A stretch of 64,000 nucleotides of DNA. Origin: Calamus simplicifolius. Taxonomy: Eukaryota; Streptophyta; Magnoliopsida; Arecales; Arecaceae. The position numbers were made by a program, and so were the translations under genes. The stretch covers positions 582,772 through 646,771 of the forward strand of contig UESW01004621.1 of the NCBI GenBank assembly GCA_900491605.1, written 5' to 3'. This document shows, in pieces, positions 45,620-58,599 of this stretch. The notes beneath the pieces were generated by a model. It made no database searches. It was not told the DNA's origin and saw nothing but the letters and a program-made list of their open reading frames with translations. Numbering within the stretch: position 1 is the first letter of the stretch; every line of letters begins with the position of its first letter.

Positions 45620-48600
45620 TCCAATCCTCGATAATAAATATAGGATTACCTGGATCGTGGATGACTAGATTCCTGAGTCTATGTGTGACGGCTGGAGTTC
45701 CGTTTCATGCGTGACGTTTGAGTTCCCAATCTCCTTGAGCCGAGGCATCGCGAGGCTTCTTCGTCGGCTTTAAAGGAGAGCATGGGCAACTCTTTCATCC
45801 ATCCTCGCGCAAGTCTTCAGTCGGTAAGCTTCCTACCCATGCGACACAGAGAGAGAGAGCCACGGACAAATGATGGTCCTCCTGTGATGATTTGGTTTAG
45901 GCCTGGCGGCATACCCATCGCTTCGTCGGGCCTGAGCTATGGCCGGCGGCCCCACGGCACCGAAGGCGGCGTCCGATGGGGGACCGAACGTGGGGGAGGG
46001 AGGAGAGGGCCATGGCGACCCTTCTTCTGGGCAGGAGCCGAAACTCCCGTGTTTGTTGACCCAATTATTGATTTTGATGATTAACAAAAGACATGAGTAT
46101 ATTCACTATGTTTTTGATAGATTTAATAAGTGCTTCAGGGGTTTAAAATATTAATCAATCAAAAGGAATAAAGGAATAAGTTTTGAATCAAATTTTAAAG
46201 GATTTTTTCAATGTTCAAAACTTAGAGTCGATACCCAAATAGTCAGGAGCCGACCCCAAGGCGTATCAGAAGATTTCTAGATTTTTGGCACGGTCCAGAG
46301 TCGACACCTAGAGTTTCGAAGCCGACTCAACCTGAGATACAGATATGTGCATTCTGTTTTAGTTTTCGGAGCCGACACCTAGAATTCGGGAGCCGACACC
46401 TGAGAGTTCAGGAGTCGACACCTGAGTTTCTGGAGCCGACTCTAACTTAAGAACAGAGAGCGTATTTTTATGGACATTTCTGAAGCCGACACTCTTGGAT
46501 TTCGGAGCCGACTCCCGAAAGCGACGAGCCGACACTTAACTTTCTCGGAGCCGACTCCTCAACAACTTTTTATTTGCTATTTTGGATACCCGATCTGGAG
46601 CCGACACCTGAAAAGTTGGAGCCAACTCCAACCTGTCGGAAACAGATTTTCAATTGTCAGAACAGACTCCAACGGTAATATTTTTCCACCTAATCTCTAA
46701 CGGTTATTTTTCTTTGTGTGTAGAAGTATCCAAGCATCTCACAACGGCTATATTTCCCACCTAAACTTATTAAGAGATCTATAAAAGGGAAATCGTCCGT
46801 TTGAAAAAGAAGAACAGAGCAAGAAAAGAGAGAAATATTTTTGAAAATCGAAAGAATCTTGAGAAAGAAAGAGAGAGAAATCAAAAGAAATACTCAGAGC
46901 TCAAATCCATCAATTCCAGAAAGTTCAAAGAGAAATCCACAAGCCTCTCAAGATCAAATCAAGGAGATTCCCAACATTTGAAGAGAGAAAGCAAAAATCC
47001 CAAATCCTCAACTTCTCTACTGCGTGAAGAATCTGAGCTGAGGCTGATTCATTCCTTCAAAGGAGAAGAGAAAAGAAGAAAAGAAGAAAAGCATACATTC
47101 AAAGAGCTTCAATCAGGCTTTTCTTACCCTATTTATTTTATTGAATATCTGCTCATTTAAGGAGCTGTTTAAGTGTTGTATAGAAATCTTTATTATTTTT
47201 CAAACTGTTATTTGCTAATTCAATCAGGGGATTAAATTAGTGGAGGTAGTATACCTTGGGACAAGCTAAGGATAGCTTGTGTTTGGGTTTTGTGCTAGTG
47301 ATCCCGGTAAAACCAGCATGGTTCGTTGTGATCCCGGGAAAACAACAAGTTTTGAGTTGTGAGCTTATAAAATAACTCAACTGTAATCAAGAGGATTATA
47401 GTGTGGGCCCAAGTGCTACTTGTGAGTGGACATAGGTGTTGGATACACCGAACCATTATAAAATCTTTGTGTTTGTCATGCTTTATCTCTTTGTCTCTTC
47501 CTATCTCATTATTTGTGCTTAGCACTTATCTTGCACTCAATCTCCTTTTATTTCAAAGCACATAGCATTAAAAAGCTAAATTTTTAAGAACCCAATTCAC
47601 TCCCCCCTCTTGGGTTGTCATCTGGGCCAACAGCGTTGGCTCAGCCCAGTGGCATGCTTGCCGACTCACTGGGCCTAGGGGCGGCCGGTGACCCCCACCA
47701 GCACTGGGCAAGCATTTGGTGAGGGTCCGGCCGACCGGTGATGACCAGTCGTGGCACCACCACAGTAAGCACCCGCGGAAGAGAGAAAGAGGAAGAAAGA
47801 GAAAGAGGGAGAAAGAGAGAGGGGGAGGCACGGTTGCGGCGGTGGCTGGATCGATCATCAATGGCCGGTCTACCCGAGGATTGCCCGACGGTGGCTCTGG
47901 CTGCCGGCACGAGTCTCCTTGATTCGGGTGAACCAGGGGAGAGGGAGAAATAAAAAAATGGAAATAGGGGAAGCCCTATTTTGGGCTTTGGGCTATGTTA
48001 GGCCGGCCCAGTGAGCCCCTTTTGAGCGAATTTTGGGCCTTGTAATGGGCTGGGGTTAAAGAAATGATCATATGGCTTGGATCAGTTTTGATCCTAGTTT
48101 CTGAAAGAATTTTTATTTCCCCATTTGAACTGTTATTCTTGGAGATATTTAAGCCCAAAGTTAGGCCTAGGATTGGAATGGGTAAAATTTAGGGAACACT
48201 TTGTTATTCCAATTTTAGAGAATTAATTGTGTAAAATAATGCTATAGTGCCCAGATGTCCAAATAACTGGTTTACATTTTAGGATTAGCATGCTGAGGTA
48301 AGTAAGTCAATTATCATGATTTCATAAATTATTTAATATATAGATCTTTGGATTTATAGCCGTATTAATTTATGAAATGAGAAAAAAATGGAATTTTGAT
48401 ATTTGATTTGGTTGTTTCGAAATTAGTAAATAGTACCATGAGTATGCAATTGAGTATTTGCTATGATTATATGCAACTGCTAATATTTTGCAAAGTAATG
48501 GATTTATAAATATGAAAAAAATGAAGGATATGATTATTTTGACTTTGCAAAATATATTGGTGCTATTAATATATTTATATGCAATTGCTAATAATGTTCA

Positions 48601-49405
48601 AACCACTATATGTGAGAAGTTTATGCTTGTATTGATGCATGATATGTTACATGCAAAATATGATGATGATAATTGAGAATATGCTTATATGTGTCATTGC
48701 GGTTCTTATATGATGTGATATGCCAAGAAATACCAGACCCACCTCTATACGGGGAATATGTGAAGGACACACATCTGTAGGATGTGTTGTGATTGATTAT
48801 GATATATGGCATAATGCTGGTACTAGGACCCTTCCTTTTAGGGGACATTTAAGAGTGATACACCAGTTGGGTATTGTAGGGCCATGGGACACAATAGAAT
48901 TGGTAATTATATAGATACAGTGGGTTTGTTTACATTGCATATTTTGGCATTTATTATATGACTAAGCTTCCAAAATTACTTTGAGCAGATGATATGCATT
49001 TTTGATAACATGACAAAATGTATTTGAAGCTTTTTACATGTATTTTACATGGAAATCTGATTTGATAATATCTTGAAATGATTATATTATATTATAGTAG
49101 GTTTACTTATTGAGTGTGAGCTCATTTAATTCTCACAATGTTTCAGACTAAAGAAAAAAATAGGGGTAGATGGAGCTTCTCTTAAAATAAATTAGATCCA
49201 ACATTTTGATGTAACCCTATTGATTTATGTTTGTAGGGCATGTAGCCCAAAACTTATATTTATGGCTTGTATTAAAGTTATTGACTTTGAATGACATATA
49301 GTTATTGTCTCTTCTTGAATTAAGTGTTATGATTCAGGATGCCTTGCATGCCTGGCTTGCAGTGGGTTGTCACCTTAGAAACAATATATGGTTTAGGGCG
49401 TGATA
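45620..49405 (+). repeat. Tekay-type 3' LTR, split by a solo Sirevirus LTR
   Basis: It follows the purine stretch TAAGGAGGAGAAAA (45606-45619); the left border is degenerate and set by that. It ends GGTTTAGGGCGTGATA at 49405, a decayed form of the common CGTGACA end. Excluding the nested LTR it is about 2.2 kb. 47950-49390 is AT-rich LTR sequence including TTGTAGGGCATGTAGCCC near 49231. No gene is seen in it. Confidence 0.7.
46054..47632 (+). mobile_element. Solo Sirevirus LTR (1579 bp)
   Basis: TGTTGACCCAATTATTG at the left and GGGCCAACA at the right. Flanked by GTGTT (46049-46053) and GCGTT (47633-47637), a 5-bp duplication with one mismatch. It contains the U3 motif array (46224-46640) and TCTATAAAAGGG near 46780. 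No internal region is attached, so it is the product of LTR-LTR recombination. Confidence 0.88.
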
Positions 49406-51412
49406 GGAAGCTTCGGCCAGCTCGTTCTCGAAGACCATGGACCTCATGAAGTCATCCATCACGTTGGCCGTCCTCTCAGCGGCGGCGACCCTCTCCTCGG
49501 TAGCTACAGCCCTCTCTTCCACCACATGAGCTGCCATCTCCTTTTGGCTGCCCTGGCCTCAACTAATCGGGTAGACTCCTCCGTGCTAGTGGCCCGCAAC
49601 TTGGTCACCCTCACCTCGAAGGTGTACAGTTGATACGTAGGTCCGAGCATTAATCATTGCCCTGGCAGCATCCAGCAGCTCGTCGGCTACTCGAGCATGC
49701 TCGAGCTCGGCCGCAGCCTGGCTCTTGGCCTCCTCGAGCTCCTCAGCTCGCTCGGTGCAGGCCGCTCCTAATGCCCCCTCAGCCCTCTCGGCACGAGCCT
49801 GTGCATCAGTGGGAGTACCATCTCGCTTTGGATGAGAATGTCCCTCTGGCAGCTATGAAGTTTACCATATGTACCAGAAGGCTGTTGTTAGTATGAAAGC
49901 AAGCAAAGAAGTGTATACGAAGAAAAGATAAATACTTACCCACAGCTGGGCCACAAAGATGTCATGGAAGAAGGAAGAAGCCCTCTAGCGATGGAGCTCC
50001 CCTTGGAACTCGGGCAGGCAGACTCGAGCCATTAGCCACTCGGCCATGTGGCCCTGGTTCATAAGGGAGGGTCGAGAAGGCACAACACCGGCCCCACCTC
50101 CCTCGGCGGTTCTGATTGGGTTCGAGGATGCAGGTGTTGCATCGAGTGCCGACGACCCCTCCCCCACCAGTGGGCCCGCTGCCGTCAAGCCCTCCTCCCT
50201 CACCTGCTCTCCCATGGGTGAGCCTTCGGCCAAGGTCAGTTTGGCCCCCTGGCTGGTCATCTCCACGCATGGGGGGGGGGGTCGGCTCTGTGGGTGGAAT
50301 CGTCTCGGCCCTCCGCTCCTTCGAAGATGTGTCGGTGGTGAGGTCAACGGCCAGGATGGGCTTGCGGTCCACCCAAGGCCGGCAGGTCAGAGGAACCGCA
50401 GTGAGGGATCGGGTCAAGGACTGGGCTGGAGACCTAGATCGAGGCTGCTTCCTTGACCCCTCAGCATTGTTGGTGGCCTTCCTTTTCTTGGCCGCCGCCC
50501 TCCTCACGACATGGTCAGAAAGCCTCATGTCTGCACACGTCCTAGGTCGGTCAGTCAAAAAAAAAAAAAAGGGAAGGGCCTTCACCACCGCTCGAGAAGG
50601 CACCCGCCAACCGCAGATTCTCTTCTGACAAAAGCTCATGGCAACGAGGGATCTCGTGGTCAGCAGCTGATGGAATGCCTCCTTGTCCCTTGGGACCACC
50701 AGCTAGTTTTTGTTCAGACCCATGTCCGGATCCCCCCAGCTTGGCCTCACCTCAAGGTTTGCGAAGAAGAAATGGGTCTTCCACCCTTTGATAGATGAGG
50801 AGAGGCTGAGTCTAAGGGTTCGGTCGGGCCTAGGATGAAACATCCACCAGCCCAACTGCTGGCGAAGGTTATAGAAAGCATGAAAAAGGGAGACTCTGGC
50901 CTCTATGCCTTGAAGGTGGCACAGCACCAGGAATGCATAGATGGTTCGAATGGAGTTCGGGTCTAACTGCGCGGCGCTTGGGCATACCTATCTAGAAGAT
51001 TGGCTATGAATAGGTGAAGAGGCAGTCGGAGGCCCACCTTGAAGAATGCCTCATATAGGGCAACCCTCCCGGGTCGGGAGGAGGTTACCTTGTCGTTGGG
51101 GCTAGGGATGAATAATCGGACACTGGTCAGGATCCAATACTGGGCCCTAAGGTTCGCTAGGTCCTGGCTAGTTACAGTGGAGATAGACCCTTCAGGGGAC
51201 TCCCCTATAGCCCTATAGGGGAGCAGCGGCGATCGAATGACCCCTGATGGGGGCCCATCCGGCGACCTGCCACTGTGACAAGGGAACTCGATCCTCGATT
51301 GAATCGAAGGAGGACTAGGGGATAGAGGGAGTTGTAGAAGGTTACAACTATGAAGAAGAAAAGTGGTCACCAAAAGGAGGGCGGAGGACCATGAGTCAGG
51401 TGAGGAAGCCAT
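49406..51412 (-). pseudogene. Antisense ORF of Tat B, 'putative gypsy type transposon' protein
   Basis: Opposite to the Tat B pol, matching the arrangement in Tat A. It starts MASSPDSWSS at 51412. The PF04195-like domain reads VRLFIPSPNDKV, then LRLPLHLFIANLLDRYAQ, a 1-nt frameshift near 50975, then LDPNSIRTIYAFLVLC and SSIKGWKTHFFF. A Pro/Arg-rich linker (50700-49985) and a coiled-coil tail (EAKSQAAAELEHARVADELL) follow. A GT-AG intron fits 49942-49858 (CTGTGG|GTAAGT ... TTCATAG|CTGCC). The 3' end is missing because the Tekay fragment cuts in at 49405. Stops and frameshifts make it non-functional as read. Confidence 0.72.
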
Positions 51413-51639
51413 GGAAGGGAGTAAGGAGCCGAAAAGACTAACCTAAAAAAAAGGGGAACAACAAAGACCGGAGGAAGCAGAAGAAGGATCGAGCGGAAGA
51501 AGATCTAGGCACAGGGGGATGAAGGAACTTTGGAAGCGCAAGGAGCTAGACTAAAGGTGATCCTCCTTTTACCCCCTCTTTTCGAAATGTCCAATCTGAC
51601 TGGATCAGCCACGCGCATGCCTCCCATTGGGAGGGTCAT
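51413..51639 (-). promoter_or_regulatory. 5' flank of the Tat B antisense ORF
   Basis: Pyrimidine-rich on the minus strand, leader-like, with no clear TATA box. It is cut at about 51640 by the Sirevirus, so the promoter of the antisense ORF cannot be seen here. Confidence 0.3.
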
Positions 51640-53138
51640 CTCGGCAACCCAAGAGGGGGGGGGGTGAATTGGGTTCTTAAAAAATTTAACCCCTTTTTTT
51701 TAAAGCTATTGGCTTTAAGATAAATGAAATTGAGTGCAATGCAAATATAAAGCACAAACAAGGAGATAGAGATAGAGATAATAGAAGCACGGCAAACACA
51801 AAGATTTTATAGTGGTTCGGTGTATCCAACATCTACGTCCACTCCCAAATTCACTTGGGTCCACACTATAATCGACTTGATTACAGTCAGTTGTTTTCAA
51901 TATCACAACTCACAACTTGTTATTTTACCCGGGATCACAACGAACCCAGCCAGTTTTCCGGGCTCACCAGCACAAAACCCTAAACTCAAGCTAAACTTGC
52001 TTGACCCGAGGTATACAACCTCCACTAGTTCAATCCCCCTGATTGAACCAGTAAAAACAAGATAGAATAATGTTTAAGATATAAGACAGCTCCTTAAATG
52101 AGCAAATATTCAAATAAATGAACAAGGTTTAGAAAAGCCTGTTTGAAGTGGATTGGATTTGAGCTTTTCTTCTTTTCTTCTTTTCCTCTTCTCTTTGGAG
52201 ATGTTGAATCAGGCCTCAGCTTTGATTCATTGCAAACGTTGTAGATGAGAAGTTGAAAGATCTTCAAAACAGAGCTTTTTCCCTTTTTTGAATCCTTTGA
52301 TTTTTTAAACTTTGAACGCCTTGGATTCTTCTTTGAGCTTTTTGAAGTGGAAGGATTTGAATTTGAGTACTTCTCTCTTGGATTTCAGGCTCAAGACTTC
52401 TTGGATTTTTGATTTGGATATTCTCCTCTTTTTCTTTTTTCCGTTCTTATTTTTCAAACGGCGTTCTCCCTTTTTATAGATTTTCTTCAATCCATTTTTG
52501 GGATGAAACTAGCTGTTGGAGTGTACCTGGAAACAAAATATATCCGTTAGAAGTTAGGTAAAAAGGAAATATTACCATTAGAGCTGATCTGGCATTTTAA
52601 ATTTTCGTCCCAGATAGGTTGGAGTCGGCTCCAACTTTTCAGGTGTCGGCTCCAAGTCGTTTATCCAAAAATAGAAAGTTTTGAGTTCGTTGAGGAGTCG
52701 GCTCCGAAAAAGTTAGGTGTCGGCTCGCCATCGTCAGGTGTCGGCTCCAGAATACTGTGTGTGTCGGCTCCAAGATGCTCAAAAAATAAGCGTTCTGTCC
52801 CCGCATCGGAGTCAGCTCCAGACACTGTAAGTGTCGGCTCCGAAACTCTAGGTGTCGGCTCCGAAACTCTAGGTGTACTCAAAGTGTCGGCTCCGGACCG
52901 TATCAAAAATTAGAAGAATATTTGACTGCCATGGGGTCGGCTCCAGGAATTCTAGGTGTTGACTCCAAGTTCTGAAACTTTGAAACTTGAGATTTGCAAT
53001 TGATTCAAAACTCATTTCTTAATACCTTTAAATCGATCAAATATTTTTAAGCACTGAAACACTTGTGAAATCCATTAGTAATCAAATAAATATACTCAAT
53101 TCCTTTATTAATCATCAAAATCAATAATTGGGTCAACA
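51640..53138 (-). repeat. 3' LTR of Sirevirus B
   Basis: Ends ATTGGGTCAACA at 53138 (TGTTGACCCAAT on the minus strand). Motif array 52621-52965 and TATA (TCTATAAAAA) at 52480-52471. By eye it differs from the other LTR by about 3% in a 200-bp sample (52541-52740 against 61310-61505), including small indels. A poly-G/C run lies near 51656. Confidence 0.85.
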
Positions 53139-53535
53139 ATCTCCCCTTTTTGATGATTATAAAAACATTGAGTATATGCAAAGTATTCTTAAATTAAAAT
53201 TTTTAAGAAAGTGATCCTCACAAGTAAGCTCCCCCTGAATAAAGTAGCTCCCCCTATGAAGTTCAAATTATCAATTGTATCTCCTTATTGCTTTACATAT
53301 TTATCAATTGTTCTTCATATTTGATACCAAATAAATAAATGCCAATTAAAGCATAACTAATTAATGCATATACGACATAACTTTTTCCCCTTTTTTGTAA
53401 TCAACAAAAAGATAAAGAAAAGTTAAGTCAAAAGATAAACTTGATAGATCAAAGGATAATTTCATTTCATTGAAGTCAAGTATTACAAAAAGAAACTATA
53501 CTTTCATTACATCAAAACATTAAACAACATAAAAA

Positions 53536-54915
53536 CTACAAGTTGGTTCTAATGATCCTTGTCAAATGATCTAGAATCTTATGCATTCCATCACTCTGAG
53601 TGGCTACAAATTCTTTCAACCTTCTATCAACAAAAGAGCAAGCAGTCATGATTTTATCTTGAAGCTCTGCATTGCACTTTGAATAAGTCTCAGAATCTCC
53701 ACATATGTCTTTAAGTTCTTCAAATATATTCTTCAAATCACTACTTAAAGATCCAGTAGAGGAGCTAAGAGTAGATTCTATTTTGGTAATCCGATCATCT
53801 AAGGAATAAAGTGTTTCTTTAAGATTCATAAATTTGTTATCAAACTCAGTCTTTAGTTCATCCTTCTGAGCAGAAGCAATCCTTTGAGTTGCTCCATTTG
53901 AAGGTCTGAAAATCCAACTGATGAAGAGGATGGCTGAACATGAATTTGAGCAGGTGCAGGGGCAGGAACTGGACTCCTTGGCTACGGTGAGGGAACCCTC
54001 ATAGACGGACCAGCCTCACAAGGTGCAGAATGTCTAGGCTCAGGGCTCTCTCATCCAAGTTACCTTTCCTTTCCCATTGCCCGTTCACCTTTACAAATCC
54101 CATCCTATGCAAAGTGGCCAAACTGTAATAGTCAGTGTGTCTTAGGTTCTTGGAGGGTTCATTGTCCAAAATTACAACCCTTGGCTTCTGAATACCATAG
54201 TTAAAACCATGCCATAGGATAGTGACGATCTTCTCTTCCCTCCGGCCTCTGCCATATAGAATATCATCATAGCAGCTAAATTAATAGGTTGACCGATCAA
54301 AATACTGTCCATCACAACAATGTCCCGCTCGGAGACATACTCAAAACGTTCGGTCTTTGGGAACAAAATTCTGCTGCAAATGTTGTGTAGCAATCTTAAT
54401 TCCAAGGGCAACTGGTTAGCCCTAATTTCTCAAATTCTTCAACATCTCTCCTAACATCCTTGATAGGGCCGCTGATCTTTCACTGTGCACATCGGCTGCT
54501 AATCCGGTAATGGGGATGCTTAAGAGATTGCCTAATTTTTGAAATGTAAGATAAATCCGTTTGCCTCTAACAGAGCTCACTAAATCGCCATCACCTCTCG
54601 AAAATTAAAGTAAAATTCTTTCACTAAAGCTGGGTAAGTAGGAACATCAAGAGAACAGACTCTATCCCATCCAAGTTCCTTGAGTTGATTACCAATTGAA
54701 AAACCCTCGGATTGAAAGAACTCAAAGTCAACTTTTCTACCCATTGTGATTACCCTCCCTGCTAGGGTATCTACTTGAGGTGAAGTGGTGTTGGGATTGT
54801 CTGAATCGGTGGAGGAATCCTCGCTTGGAGATGGCTCACGGATGGGTCGCCTCACGGAGCGTTTTCGGTCACCACAGGCATTCCAATCACCGAACCTCTC
54901 CTCTTAGGTGCCATT
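53536..54915 (-). pseudogene. Extra 3' ORF of Sirevirus B (env-position ORF)
   Basis: Starts MAPKRRG at about 54915, with a frame change soon after, as in Sirevirus A. Blocks: LAGRVITMGRKVDFEFFQSE (54760-54700), LKELGWDRVCSLDVPTYPAL, then LPLELRLLHNICSRILFPK and YVSERDIVVMDSILIGQP (54411-54270), and a C-terminal coil (53829-53536) with DLKNIFEELKDICGDSE. The last part corresponds in place to the C-terminal block of the plus-strand copy. Many stops. The function of the family is unknown and no envelope features were seen. Confidence 0.7.
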
Positions 54916-55016
54916 GGATCCTTAGGAAACTTGGATAGAGTGGAATTAGAGATGGGGAGGCTTTGAGAGAGTTTTGGAGGACTTTGGTGGAGGATTCGAA
55001 AAGTTGCGAAATGACG

Positions 55017-55218
55017 AGGTGTCGACTCTGCCCTAATAAATCGATTTGGGATTCCCAGGTGTCGACTCCCGCAAAGTCGGGTGTCGACTCCAAATCGCTA
55101 ATACAGTCAGCGCTTGAACTGGAGTCGGCTCCACTTATACGGGTGTCGGCTCCAAGGTCAGGGACCGAGAGCGACACAGACAAAGGTGTCGACTCCTCAT
55201 TCTGAAGTGTCGACTCCA
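55017..55218 (-). repeat. Internal GTCGAC-type motif array of Sirevirus B
   Basis: About seven copies of GTGTCGACTCC/GGAGTCGGCTCC text, between the pol stop near 55415 and the extra ORF starting near 54915. The edge-to-ATG distance is about 100 bp, as in Sirevirus A. Confidence 0.7.
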
Positions 55219-55414
55219 ATGACAGTTTCAGAGAAAAATAATTGAGATTCAAACAACTGAAACTTATCAAAATAAATTTGATAAAATCTTGATAAAATTT
55301 TGGAGTATGAAGAATCAAGTTACTCAGATGACTAGATAATTTGTCCTTAAAATTATGAAGGGAATATCAAGAAATTAATATAGATCTAGAAAGTCATTCC
55401 TTAAAGTATCAAAA

Positions 55415-58400
55415 TCAATCCAAAGGGTCACATATTCCTAATTCACCTCTAAGATAACAAAATCTCTCTTCACTCAAAGGTTTTGTAAATATATCAGCTA
55501 ATTGTTCTTCAGTATTAACATATTCAAGACAAATTTCATTATTAACTACATGTTCTCTTATAAAGTGATATCTAATTTCAATGTGTTTTGTTCTTGAATG
55601 TTGAATTGGATTTTTAGTTAGATTTATTGCACTTGTGTTATCACACATAATTGGAGTTTTGTTAAGTGTTATGTCGTAATCTTCAAGTTGTCTCTTAATC
55701 CAAAGGATTTGAGCACAACAACTTTCAGCTGCAACATATTCTGCTTCAGCAGTAGATAATGCAACCGAATTTTGTTTTTTGCTAAACCAAGAGATTAAGT
55801 TATACCTAAGAATTGATATGCTCCATTTGTGCTTTTTCTATCTAATTTACATTCAGCATAGTCAGAATCATAATATGCAATCAAGTTTAATGTTGAGTCT
55901 CTAGAATACCATAAACCTACATTTTTAGTTCCACTTAAATATCTTAAGATTCTTTTTACAGCAATTAAGTGAGATTCTTTAGGTTCAGATTGAAATCTAG
56001 CGCAGCAAACATTATATCTGGTCTACTAGCTGTTAAGTAAAGAAGAGATCCGATCATACCTCTGTAACATTTTTGATCTACTTTCTTACCATCTTCATAT
56101 TTGTTCAGCTTGCATGAAGGACTCATAGGAGTTTTAAGTGGTTTGATTGACTCCATTCCAAACTTCTTTTTGATCTACTTTCTTACCATCTTCATCTTTG
56201 TCCAGCTTGCATGAAGGACTCATAGGAGTTTTAAGTGGTTTGATTGACTCCATTCCAAACTTCTTGAGCAGTTCTTTTGTGTATTTGGCTTGATTGATGA
56301 AAATTCATCTTTGCTTTACTTGATTTGAAGTCCTAAGAAGAAGTTGAGTTCTTCCATCATGCTCATTTCAAACTCACCCTGCATCAACTTAGCAAATTCT
56401 TGACATAACAAATTGTTAGTAGCACCGAATACAATATCATCAACATATATTTGTATTATTAATAAATCCTTATCTTTTCTTTTCAAAAATAGTGTTTTAT
56501 CAACATTTCCTCTTGTAAAATCATTTTTAATTAGAAATTTATTTAATCTTTCATACCAAGTTCTAGGTGCTTGTTTTAAACCATATAGTGCTTTGTGCAA
56601 TTTAAAAATATGATTTGGAAGTTCATGATCTTCAAAACCTGGTGGTTGTTCAACAAAAACTTTCTCATTTATAAATCCATTTAAAAATGCACTTTTAACA
56701 TCCATTTGAAATAAATTGATATGCATATGACATGCAAATGCAAGTAATAATCTAATTGCCTCTAGTTTAGCTAGGGTGCAAAAGTTTCATCAAAATCAAT
56801 TCCTTCTTTTTGATTATATCCTTTTGCAACTAATCTAGCTTTGTTTCTAATTACTATGTCATTTTCGTCTAATTTATTTCTAAATACCCATTTTGATCCT
56901 ATAACAGAGTGATTTTTAGGTCTATCTACAAGAGTCCAAACATTATTTCTAGTAAATTGATTTAATTATTCTTGCATAGCTAACATCCAATTATTATCTT
57001 TTTCTGTTCAATTTGAGATACAAATGCAAGATGATTATTGATGTTTCTCATTGATGATCTAGTTCTTACTCCTTGAGATGGATCACCTATAATTAATTCT
57101 TTAGGATGACCATAGGCATATCTCCAGTCTCTAGGAAGATCTACATCATTATGATTTGCATCAACAACATCAACATTAGGAGAATCATTATCCTTAGCTT
57201 CTTGTTCATGATCCGAAGATACATCTATATTTAATTTTTAATTCTCTTTCTAGAATATTTGTATCTTCCTCATCATCAATCTTTTCAGAACTTGATGCTA
57301 AAGATTCATCAAAAATTACATAATGAAACATTTACAACCAAATGCATGAAAGTAACTTATGTTTGGTTTTCTATTATTCCATAGTTCATAAGGGGTTTTC
57401 TTAATGATTGTCCTAATTAAAGCTCTATTAAGAATGTAACATGCTATTTATAGCTTCCGCCCAAAAGTATTTTGGTAAGTTGCTTTCACATAGCATGGCA
57501 CTGGCCATATCTTCTAAAGTTCTATTTTTTCTTTCAACTACTCCATTTTGTTGTGGTGTTCTAGGTGCTGAAAAATTATGATGAATTTCATTTTCTATAC
57601 AAAAGTTTTCAAATAAATGATTTTCAAATTCAGTATCATGATCACTTTTAGAGACACTATGGTGTTATTTTTCTCATTTGTGACCTTCTTGAAGAATTTC
57701 AAAAATAATGGAAAGGTCTCATCCTTATGAGCTAAAAACAATACCCAAGTGTATCTAGAGTAATCATCTACAATCACAAGACCATATTTCTTTTCTCCTA
57801 GACTTGTGGTTCTAGTAGGTGTGAAGTAGTTAAAGTGGCCTAGAAGTGAAACAATATTTTTAGTTTTGAAAGAATTTCTAGTTTGTTTTCCAAATTGACA
57901 TGCATCACAAATTTTGTTATTTTCAAAATCTAGCTGTGGAAGCCCTTTTACTAAATCCATTTTAATTAATTTTGAAATGAGGTGTGTGCTTGCATGACCT
58001 AATCTACGATGCCATAACCAACTAATCTCATTCATATTAGCATTATTAGCAACTAAGCAATGATTACTAGTAGACAAATTGTCTAGATCAATCAAGTATA
58101 CATTGTCATTTCTATTTCCAATAAAAACAATGCTATTATCAATGGGATTAGAAACAGTGCAGATTGATGCTTCAAATGATACTTTAAAACCTCTATCACA
58201 TAATTGGCTAATACTTATTAGATTATGTTTCAAACCATTGACATATACAGCATTTTCAATATATGTAGAGGGAGTTATTTGAATTTTATCAAATCCCATG
58301 ATTTGGCCTTTGCCATTGTCACCAAATGTAACAACTCCTCCTCTTTTGCTCTCAAGGGTGATGAATTGATCCTTGTCACGCAGCCGCTATCGAGATATCA

Positions 58401-58420
58401 CTTTCGTTTTGATCTTTTGA
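55415..58420 (-). pseudogene. Sirevirus B pol: protease, integrase, reverse transcriptase, RNase H
   Basis: Protease: YLDSGC near 58405-58388, with a stop just before it. The linker GFDKIQITPSTYIENAVYV and SISQLCDRGFKV precede integrase: LWHRRLGHASTHLISKL near 58010, CDACQFGKQTRNSF, VDDYSRYTWVLFL near 57750. Reverse transcriptase: FQMDVKSAFLNGFINEKVFV near 56700, LHKALYGLKQAPRTWYERLN, IYVDDIVFGATNN near 56440, FFLGLQIK and later GMIGSLLYLTASRPDIMFA. RNase H C-terminus: CDNTSAINLTKNPIQHSRTK at 55640 and EQLADIFTKPLSEE. Many frameshifts (for example near 57600, 56800, 56315 and 55960). A 96-97 bp tandem duplication lies at 56071-56262. RNase H is almost the same as that of Sirevirus A. Confidence 0.9.
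56071..56262 (-). repeat. Tandem duplication within Sirevirus B pol (about 96 bp)
   Basis: TTTTGATCTACTTTCTTACC begins at 56071 and again at about 56167, each followed by the same text through GACTCCATTCCAAACTTCTT. It disrupts pol between reverse transcriptase and RNase H. Confidence 0.88.
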
Positions 58421-58599
58421 CCGCAAGACACTCCTGCAAAAATAATTAAGTTTTATATTTAGGTACCCAAACCTTCTTGGGTCCTTCATGGTTAGTAGCA
58501 TAAAAGATCGTTCCTTTGAGAACCCACATTTTCTTGCCTTTGTTATTTAATTTTTTGTTATTTATTTTGCGTTCTTGTTACAATAATGACATGTAACAT

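Larger units (their letters stand above)
42967..49405 (+). mobile_element. 5'-truncated Tekay-type Gypsy element
   Basis: Begins inside the reverse transcriptase at VFSKIDLRSGYHQL-like text (42968), immediately after the Tat B array, and runs through integrase to a 3' LTR ending GGTTTAGGGCGTGATA. No 5' LTR, gag, protease or reverse transcriptase start is present. The lineage call rests on FTQKELNLRQRRWLELLKDY and the LTR end style. Because its left end is a break rather than an LTR, deletion also removed some Tat B sequence or the element's own left part. Confidence 0.8.

Noticed and set aside
45782..46084. Gly/Arg-rich open frame near 45.9 kb as a host gene
   Set aside because: It lies in the GC-rich part of the Tekay 3' LTR and is cut by the solo Sirevirus LTR; no homology seen.
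49962..50699. Long arginine/proline-rich open frame as a separate gene
   Set aside because: It is a frame-shadowed part of the linker in the Tat B antisense ORF; it has no own start context, and the opposite-strand frames are equally long.
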